This document shows positions 59,548 through 64,000 of a DNA stretch of 64,000 nucleotides, in pieces; the first letter of the stretch is position 1, and each line of letters begins with the position of its first letter. This DNA comes from Flavobacterium daemonense. Its GTDB lineage: Bacteria > Bacteroidota > Bacteroidia > Flavobacteriales > Flavobacteriaceae. The stretch is from assembly GCF_007341385.1 (NCBI RefSeq), contig NZ_VJYD01000002.1, forward strand, positions 1-64,000, given 5' to 3'. The position numbers were made by a program, and so were the translations under genes. The notes beneath the pieces are model-generated. The model saw only the letters and a list, made by a program, of their open reading frames with translations, was not told the origin of the DNA and did not search any database.

Positions 59548-62500
59548 TTAATTCAGCTTAAAATTGATCTGCATTTTTTCCAATTCCTGCAATAGCTCGG
59601 CAGAAATTTTAACTTTCAGTCTTCGGCTTGGCATAGTCAATTTTGTTACTACCCTAACTTCTTCTACTTCTTTCACTTCCTGCATTTTTGCTTCGCCAGA
59701 AATCGTTTCATTATCGTCATTGTCATCATCAAAAACGGCATCCTCATTGTCTTCAAATTCACTCGTTGTTTCAACCTCAACAAGACGCTTGACATTTTCA
59801 ATTTCCATGATATCAAAACTCACTGTATTATCGCCTTTATTCTCATTAAATAAATGACTTAATTTATGAATAAACTCAGGCTGAAGGTCTTTGATATTTA
59901 ATAATAGAATCAGTTTTTTAGCAAATGCTTCCAGAATATCCTGAAGTTGTCTGACCTCAACAAACTGCATTCTAGGTTCTGATTTTTTTCCTGTATCGTG
60001 ATTTACCCAACCATCTTTTATCAAGATTTTTAGGTAAGCAAAATTATTTTGAATCAGGAAGTGACGGAATTTTAGATATTCTTCTCCAAATATCTTAAAC
60101 TCAAAACTTTCATCATATCCTTCTAAATTAAATACCGCCCAGCCTTTTCCGTTTTTGGCTACACGGTGCTGTACATTATTAATAATTCCTGCAAAATTTA
60201 GATTTTTACCCACGTATTCATTCATACTTTTCAATGCTTCCAAACGAGCATTGCAGAAGTACTTCATTTCAAACCTAAAATCGTCTAAGGGATGACCAGA
60301 AATATAAATTCCGACAACCTCTTTTTCTTTGGCTAGTTTTTCCATCGTACTCCAGTCTTCACACGGAGGCACAACAGGTTCAGCGATTTGTACTTCGCTG
60401 GCTTCTCCAAACAAACTTACTTGCGACGAGTTTTCATTTTCCTGAAATTTCGATCCATAACGCATCGCCTTTTCATAGAAAGTAATTCCGTCGCCATCGT
60501 CGTGGAAATATTGCGCTCTAGTTGTTCCTTCAAAAGAATCAAAACCTCCGGCAAGTGCTAAATTTTCGATGGCTTTTTTGTTGGCCGCACGTAAATCAAT
60601 TCGTTTTGCCAAATCAAAAATCGATTTATATCTTCCGTCTTTTCTATTTTCTACAATGGTTTCTACGGCTCCAGAACCAACACCTTTAATCGCTCCCATT
60701 CCGAAACGAACGGCGTAATCATCGTTTACCGTAAATTTATAGTACGATTCGTTTACGTCTGGACCCAAAACCTGCAATCCCATACGTTTACATTCTTCCA
60801 TGAAGAAAGAAACCTGTTTGATATCGTTCATGTTGTTCGAAAGTACCGCTGCCATATATTCTGCAGGGTAATGCGCTTTCAAATAAGCAGTTTGATATGC
60901 AATCCACGCATAACAAGTCGAGTGCGATTTGTTGAAGGCGTAACTCGCAAAAGCCTCCCAGTCTTTCCAGATTTTTTCCAGAATTTTGGCATCATGACCT
61001 TTTTCTGAAGCTTGCTCGACGAACTTCGGCTTCATTTTATCTAGTACGTCTTTTTGTTTCTTACCCATCGCTTTACGCAAAACGTCGGCCTCACCCTTTG
61101 TAAAACCTGCCAAAGACTGAGACAAAAGCATTACCTGCTCTTGGTAAACTGTAATTCCGTAAGTTTCAGACAAATATTCGGCACAGGCATCTAAATCGTA
61201 TTTAATTTCCTCATCGCCATTTTTTCTTCGAACGAAAGACGGAATATACTCCAAGGGTCCCGGGCGATACAATGCGTTCATGGCAATTAAATCTCCAAAA
61301 ACCGTTGGCTTCAGATCTTTCATGTATTTCTGCATCCCAGGCGACTCATATTGGAAAATCCCAACCGTTTCACCTCTTTGGAAAAGCGCATACGTTTCTT
61401 CATCGTCAATCGGGAAAGTATCAGGATCAAGTTCGATTCCTGTTCTGTATTTTACCAGTTTTACGGTATCTTTTATCAGCGTTAGGGTCTTCAGACCCAA
61501 GAAGTCCATTTTCAGCAATCCGGCACTTTCTGCAACCGAGTTGTCAAACTGTGTTACGTATAAATCCGAATCTTTTGCTGTTGTAACCGGAACGTAATTC
61601 GTAATATCCGACGGCGTAATGATTACCCCGCAGGCATGAATTCCCGTGTTACGCATCGATCCTTCAAGAATTTTTGCCTGCTGAATGGTTTCTCCTGCCA
61701 AATCATCTTCATTGGCAATCGCGATTAATTCTTTTACATTGTCAAATTCATCCGAACGAAGGGCTTTTTTAACTTCTTCTTCACTCTCCGAAATAAAACG
61801 CGCCAAATTCCATTTTGACGGCATCATTCCCGGAATCAGTTTCGCAATTCTATCGGCTTCAAATAATGGTAAATCCAAAACACGAGCCGTATCACGAATC
61901 GCTGATTTGGTCGCCATTTTACCATACGTGATAATCTGTGCAACCTGTTTTTGACCATATTTGTTGATTACATAATCCATTACACGTCCACGACCCTCGT
62001 CATCAAAGTCGATATCAATATCGGGCATCGATACACGGTCAGGGTTTAGGAAACGCTCAAAAAGCAAGTCGTATTTAATCGGGTCAATATTCGTAATTCC
62101 GAGACAATAGGCAACGGCCGAACCCGCTGCAGATCCACGCCCAGGACCTACTGATACGTCCATTTTTCTTGCTTCGGCGATGAAATCCTGTACAATCAAA
62201 AAGTAACCCGGATAACCAGAGTTCGAAATCGTCATTAACTCAAAATCCAAACGTTCTTGAATCGATTCGGTAATTTCGCCATAACGTCTTTTGGCACCTT
62301 CCATCGTAAGGTGTCGCAAGTATTTATTTTCCCCTCTTACACCGCCATCTTCTTCATCTTCGGGAACCATAAATTCATCAGGAATTTCGAATTTAGGAAG
62401 CAATACATCTCGATAAAGCGAGTATCCTTCAACTTTATCAATAATTTCCTGAATGTTGATAATGGCTTCAGGCAAATCAGCGAAGAGTTTTTTCATCTCT

Positions 62501-64000
62501 GCTTCCGACTTGAAATAATATTCCTGATTTGGAAGTCCGTAGCGATAACCACGTCCACGTCCAATAGGTGTTGCCTGCTTTTCACCATCTTTTACGCAAA
62601 GTAAAATATCGTGTGCATTGGCATCTTCTTTGTTTAAATAATAGGTATTATTGGTCGCAATTAATTTGACATTGTGCTTTTGCGAAAATTCAATCAGGGT
62701 TTTGTTGACACGATTTTCATCTTCCTGATTGTGGCGCATAACTTCGAGATAGAAATCTTCGCCAAATTGTTCTTTCCACCAAATCAACGCTTCTTCGGCT
62801 TGGTTTTCACCGATGTTCAAGATTTTACTCGGAATCTCTCCGTATAAATTCCCAGACAAAACCATGATATCGCCTTTGTATTGCTCGACAATCTTTCTGT
62901 CAATTCTAGGAACATAATAAAATCCATCCGTATAGGCAATCGAAGCCATTTTGGCCAAATTGTGATAACCGGCTTTATTTTTAGCCATCAAAACAACCTG
63001 ATAACCGTTGTCTTTTTTGCTTTTATCTAAGTGATTTTCGCAGATATTAAATTCACAGCCTACAATTGGTTTTACTTCGGTTTCTGTTGGTTCTTCTCCA
63101 GCTTCAACTAGAGCTTTATTTTTTCCAGAAGCCGCTTTATTGTGATTCATAACGGCGCTCACAAAGTGAAAAGCTCCCATCATGTTTCCAGTATCCGTCA
63201 TGGCAACAGCTGGCATTCCGTTTTTGGTTGCAGCTGCAACAATATTCCCAATTCCGATAGTCGATTGAAGTACCGAAAACTGCGTGTGATTGTGTAAATG
63301 CGCGAATTTTGCAGCTTTAAAATCGGCTTTATCTTCTTCTGAAACAACATTTTGCTGTCCTTCTCCAGCTAAAGCTTTAAGCTGCTCTCTGATTTTATCA
63401 GAAGCTGCTTTTAAATTGATATGTTTTAAACCAATTAACTTAAATGGCTCTGGATTTTGTTCTTGAAAATCTTTGAAATATTCCTTCGGAACGTCTAATT
63501 CTTCTTTTGTAAAAACTTCTCTTCTTACCAATTCCAAGAAACAACGCGTAGTCGCCTCAACGTCGGCAGTTGCGTTGTGCGCTTCCGCGAATGGCTGATC
63601 GAAAAGATAGCTGTGTAATTCGGTCAAAGTTGGAAGTTTGAATTTCCCTCCACGACCTCCAGGAAGCTGTAATAACGAAGCCGTAACTTCGGTACAAGTA
63701 TCCAAAACCGGCATTGAACTCATTTGAGACTCCACTCCCATTCTATGGAATTCGGCGCCCATAATATTAACGTCGAAACCTAAATTCTGACCAACTATGA
63801 ATTTGGTTTTGCTTAAAGCGATATTGAATTTCTCCAAAACTTCGACCAGCGAGATTCCATCGGCTTCAGCCAATTCGGTCGAAATTCCGTGAATACGCTC
63901 GGCGTCATACGGAATGTTAAACCCTTCTGGTTTTACCAAGTAATCCTGATGCTCAATAAGCTGTCCCATTTCGTCATGAAGCTGCCAAGCAATTTGTATA
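59548..64000 (-). CDS. dnaE: DNA polymerase III alpha subunit with N-terminal exonuclease (5' end cut)
   Basis: At least 1483 residues; the frame is open to 64000, beyond the ATG at 63969, reading I-Q-I-A-W-Q-L-H-D-E before it. The N-terminus is therefore missing. The visible order is a DnaQ-like DEDDh exonuclease (VGQNLGFDVNIMG, then HNATADVEAT), a PHP domain (FAHLHNHTQFSVLQS), the DnaE palm (SVGPGRGSAAGSAVAYCLG, catalytic PDIDIDFDDEGR), thumb/fingers, and an OB fold. It copies the chromosome. The fused proofreading domain is typical of Flavobacteria. The terminus is Asp/Glu-rich (DDDNDDNE) before the last 50 residues. Confidence 0.97.
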   Translation of the reverse strand, partial: IQIAWQLHDEMGQLIEHQDYLVKPEGFNIPYDAERIHGISTELAEADGISLVEVLEKFNIALSKTKFIVGQNLGFDVNIMGAEFHRMGVESQMSSMPVLDTCTEVTASLLQLPGGRGGKFKLPTLTELHSYLFDQPFAEAHNATADVEATTRCFLELVRREVFTKEELDVPKEYFKDFQEQNPEPFKLIGLKHINLKAASDKIREQLKALAGEGQQNVVSEEDKADFKAAKFAHLHNHTQFSVLQSTIGIGNIVAAATKNGMPAVAMTDTGNMMGAFHFVSAVMNHNKAASGKNKALVEAGEEPTETEVKPIVGCEFNICENHLDKSKKDNGYQVVLMAKNKAGYHNLAKMASIAYTDGFYYVPRIDRKIVEQYKGDIMVLSGNLYGEIPSKILNIGENQAEEALIWWKEQFGEDFYLEVMRHNQEDENRVNKTLIEFSQKHNVKLIATNNTYYLNKEDANAHDILLCVKDGEKQATPIGRGRGYRYGLPNQEYYFKSEAEMKKLFADLPEAIINIQEIIDKVEGYSLYRDVLLPKFEIPDEFMVPEDEEDGGVRGENKYLRHLTMEGAKRRYGEITESIQERLDFELMTISNSGYPGYFLIVQDFIAEARKMDVSVGPGRGSAAGSAVAYCLGITNIDPIKYDLLFERFLNPDRVSMPDIDIDFDDEGRGRVMDYVINKYGQKQVAQIITYGKMATKSAIRDTARVLDLPLFEADRIAKLIPGMMPSKWNLARFISESEEEVKKALRSDEFDNVKELIAIANEDDLAGETIQQAKILEGSMRNTGIHACGVIITPSDITNYVPVTTAKDSDLYVTQFDNSVAESAGLLKMDFLGLKTLTLIKDTVKLVKYRTGIELDPDTFPIDDEETYALFQRGETVGIFQYESPGMQKYMKDLKPTVFGDLIAMNALYRPGPLEYIPSFVRRKNGDEEIKYDLDACAEYLSETYGITVYQEQVMLLSQSLAGFTKGEADVLRKAMGKKQKDVLDKMKPKFVEQASEKGHDAKILEKIWKDWEAFASYAFNKSHSTCYAWIAYQTAYLKAHYPAEYMAAVLSNNMNDIKQVSFFMEECKRMGLQVLGPDVNESYYKFTVNDDYAVRFGMGAIKGVGSGAVETIVENRKDGRYKSIFDLAKRIDLRAANKKAIENLALAGGFDSFEGTTRAQYFHDDGDGITFYEKAMRYGSKFQENENSSQVSLFGEASEVQIAEPVVPPCEDWSTMEKLAKEKEVVGIYISGHPLDDFRFEMKYFCNARLEALKSMNEYVGKNLNFAGIINNVQHRVAKNGKGWAVFNLEGYDESFEFKIFGEEYLKFRHFLIQNNFAYLKILIKDGWVNHDTGKKSEPRMQFVEVRQLQDILEAFAKKLILLLNIKDLQPEFIHKLSHLFNENKGDNTVSFDIMEIENVKRLVEVETTSEFEDNEDAVFDDDNDDNETISGEAKMQEVKEVEEVRVVTKLTMPSRRLKVKISAELLQELEKMQINFKLN

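Overview
The window looks like a Flavobacterium chromosome (Bacteroidota). It is AT-rich, has promoters with the phylum's TAnnTTTG -7 box, encodes a fused MurF-alanine racemase and a DnaE with an N-terminal exonuclease, and carries many nested palindromes between genes. Species cannot be set from this sequence alone.

Layout. 291-2354: a DUF1080 lipoprotein, a secreted unknown and a HAD phosphatase. 2700-8029: a tripartite drug-efflux set (outer-membrane TolC type, HlyD adaptor, 14-helix MFS pump) behind an AraC regulator. 8268-21612: a 13.3 kb integrative element in the 3' end of a tRNA-Asp gene, bounded by a perfect 56-bp direct repeat. 21592-22274: two tRNA-Asp genes. 22361-34790: DUF58 protein, M1 aminopeptidase, thioredoxin, AsmA-like protein, Vsr endonuclease, ribosome hibernation factor, ammonium transporter, TrmB and a LysE exporter. 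34902-43039: an alkyltransferase-like protein, then a two-component pair (histidine kinase and sigma-54 activator) divergent from an ABC efflux set with a sigma-54-like promoter. 43338-51020: Mrp and Nfu (Fe-S assembly), ferredoxin, Asd, MscL, MurF-Alr and a PAP2-like protein. 51015-64000: outer-membrane proteins, a His/Cys-rich protein beside a TonB receptor, prolyl oligopeptidase, a Gfo/Idh/MocA oxidoreductase and DnaE, whose 5' end lies outside the window.

The integrative element is the unusual part. It carries a tyrosine recombinase, an excisionase-like protein, a replication protein resembling the filamentous-phage gene II/X family with a truncated paralogue at the opposite end, an Xre regulator with three phased 12-bp repeats, and a six-gene minus-strand operon. 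The operon encodes a DNA adenine methylase fused to an N-terminal HsdR-like nuclease domain, an S subunit, a HEPN protein, a small P-loop protein, a FokI-like nuclease and a four-helix membrane protein. No HsdR translocase is present. At the M/S junction there is a T8 slippery run, a 5-nt spacer and a perfect 12-bp stem-loop, and the S frame stays open back into this run without an ATG. This is the layout of a programmed -1 frameshift that would give a 1180-residue nuclease-methylase-specificity fusion.

All functional statements rest on reading motifs and context. No database search was run.
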